Shown piece by piece: positions 4,964-5,886 of a DNA stretch of 5,886 bases (its first letter is position 1; each line of letters begins with the position of its first letter). The notes beneath the pieces were generated by a model. The model was not told where the DNA came from, did not search any database, and was given only the letters and a program-made list of their open reading frames with translations. Position numbers and translations under genes: made by a program. Source of the stretch: Acidiphilium sp. CAG:727 (GTDB lineage: Bacteria > Bacillota > Clostridia > Christensenellales > Borkfalkiaceae). Location of the stretch: the NCBI GenBank assembly GCA_000437515.1, contig FR898422.1:1-5886 (forward strand), in the 5' to 3' direction.

Positions 4964-5836
4964 TTATTCGCCGAACAGTTTTCTCAATCTGTCTGCCGAA
5001 GCGTAAAGTTCTTTTACGCCGTCGAGTATACGGTCGGGGTTGTCCTTATAGCCGTAAGTTTCAAGATGTCTGTCTGCTTCGAGCGTAAGATATCCGCCGT
5101 AATTTATGATTTTCAACGCCCGTACCACCGCTCCGAAATCGATATTCATCGAAAACGGAATAAGGTGACTGTCGTTGTGCAGGTCGTTATCGTGAATATG
5201 CAGGCACTTAACCTTATCGCCGAGCGCGAGAATCATTTTTTCCGCGCTCGTGTTAAGTCCGTCCATTTCGGCGTGTCCTATATCCACGCACGCTACGAGG
5301 TAGTCGTCGTTTACCGCGTCGAGATGTTCTTTGAAATTCACCTCGTCGGAACACGCCGCGGGAACGTTTTTATCGCCTGAGCGATTCCACATATTTTCGG
5401 CGGCGATTTTTACGCCGCATTCTTTTGCAAACGGCAACAATCCGAGATACGTTTCGGCGTTTTTATCGGCAGTAGCGTAGTTGTCGGGGTGAATAACGCA
5501 ATATTCTCCGCCCGCGACGGCGGTAAGTTCTATCGCCCGCTTATATAAATCTCTTATCTGTTTGCACCTCGTCGGGAACGGCGCGTGCGACTGATTGCAT
5601 CTTATGCCGTTATCCTCGCCGATTTTTCTTAAAGTCTTTACGAAAGCAACGGCGTTATCGCCCGCGAACGGATGAAAATAGTCCGCCCTTATAGTGTTGG
5701 TCGCGTAGTCGTAATCGACCATACGAAACATAGACAAATCCCACGCGTCGAAGCCCGCTTTTCCGACGAGTTCGACCGCCCTTTCTTCGCCTACGATTTT
5801 ACTTATTGACCCTATTTCGGTAGAAATTTTATGCAT
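4964..5836 (-). CDS. Sugar-phosphate isomerase/epimerase-like TIM-barrel protein, 290 aa
   Basis: This is a xylose-isomerase-like TIM barrel (AP endonuclease family 2 fold), a group that includes ketose 3-epimerases and inosose-metabolising enzymes. From the ATG at 5836, visible family motifs are SHAPFP (83-88), VIHP (114-117), AAENMWNR with Glu147, CVDIGHAEM with Asp185 and His188, LHIHDND (212-218) and TLEAD with Glu253. The Glu, Asp, His and Glu positions fit the divalent metal site of these enzymes. The frame extends six codons up to a GTG at 5854, but AAGGAGAG lies within that extension at the right distance from the ATG at 5836, so I start there. It has no signal peptide and should be cytosolic. 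A terminator separates it from the esterase-galK operon. The fold is confident; the substrate cannot be read, though the neighbours suggest carbohydrate use. Confidence 0.9.
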   Translation of the reverse strand: MHKISTEIGSISKIVGEERAVELVGKAGFDAWDLSMFRMVDYDYATNTIRADYFHPFAGDNAVAFVKTLRKIGEDNGIRCNQSHAPFPTRCKQIRDLYKRAIELTAVAGGEYCVIHPDNYATADKNAETYLGLLPFAKECGVKIAAENMWNRSGDKNVPAACSDEVNFKEHLDAVNDDYLVACVDIGHAEMDGLNTSAEKMILALGDKVKCLHIHDNDLHNDSHLIPFSMNIDFGAVVRALKIINYGGYLTLEADRHLETYGYKDNPDRILDGVKELYASADRLRKLFGE

Positions 5837-5840
5837 ATTA

Positions 5841-5848
5841 CTCTCCTT
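5841..5848 (-). promoter_or_regulatory. Ribosome binding site that fixes the isomerase-like gene start
   Basis: AAGGAGAG on the minus strand lies 4 nt before the ATG at 5836 (the GGAG core is 6 nt away). It makes the in-frame GTG at 5854 very unlikely as the start. Confidence 0.88.
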
Positions 5849-5886
5849 AGCCACATGTAATTGCGTTTGAACTCGGTCTTGCGCCG
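5847..5886 (-). CDS. Possible C-terminal tail of an upstream gene, cut by the window edge
   Basis: One minus-strand frame entering at the window edge reads GARPSSNAITCG and stops at TAA (5847-5849), which overlaps the Shine-Dalgarno site of the isomerase-like gene. A stop placed on the next gene's ribosome binding site is common within operons, and no clear promoter is visible between 5850 and 5886, so an upstream operon partner is plausible. Twelve residues do not allow a family call, and the other frames are not excluded. Confidence 0.28.
   Translation of the reverse strand, partial: GARPSSNAITCG

Noticed and set aside
4925..5380. A 151-codon plus-strand open frame opposite the isomerase-like gene
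   Set aside because: It begins inside the terminator hairpin and runs antisense to conserved TIM-barrel motifs; nothing supports it as coding.

Overview
The window reads as a bacterial chromosome segment, probably from a Clostridia-like Bacillota. The basis is Shine-Dalgarno sites of the AGGAGG type, sigma-A style promoters with a TGn extension, short gaps between genes, and galactokinase and uridine kinase sequences of the Firmicutes type. The taxonomic placement is inference. Every supported gene lies on the minus strand, so the transcription order runs from high to low coordinates. Base composition varies: by hand count, positions 3541-3720 (inside galK) are about 53% G+C and positions 1681-1860 (inside the membrane gene) about 32%.

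Layout in transcription order. (1) 5886-4964: a possible tail of an upstream gene, then a TIM-barrel sugar-phosphate isomerase/epimerase-like protein, closed by a hairpin terminator at 4916-4942. (2) 4844-4725: an intergenic promoter region holding one strong extended -10 promoter and a second weaker candidate further upstream. (3) 4724-2123: a three-gene sugar operon made of a cytosolic SASA/SGNH carbohydrate O-acetylesterase, a GHMP galactokinase (galK) and a HAD-family phosphatase. It ends at a 13-bp perfect hairpin with a T tract. (4) 2014-1986: a promoter for a compact, AT-rich two-gene unit. The unit encodes a two-pass membrane protein with an extracytoplasmic beta-type domain, and a 148-residue helical protein carrying an RNxxxH motif typical of HEPN domains. 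The two genes are translationally coupled, and a terminator closes the unit at 768-796. (5) 738-40: uridine kinase (udk) with its own near-consensus promoter, possibly followed by a gene that starts at 27 and leaves the window.

How the genes may work together. The esterase, kinase and phosphatase look like steps in intracellular use of an O-acetylated galactoside or related sugar: deacetylation, phosphorylation at C1, and phosphate removal or housekeeping. The separately transcribed TIM-barrel isomerase/epimerase fits the same sugar theme. Udk is a pyrimidine salvage enzyme with no obvious link. The membrane/HEPN pair is the least explained part. It is AT-rich, has a terminator on each side and its own promoter, and that promoter shares an unusual 18-19 nt element with the promoter of the sugar operon.

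Two details bear on annotation. Three genes have longest-ORF starts (TTG 738, GTG 1995, GTG 5854) that sit in promoter or ribosome-binding sequence, and I moved them inward. The esterase has only one possible start codon, about 3 nt downstream of the predicted transcription start and without a Shine-Dalgarno site, so its message may be leaderless.
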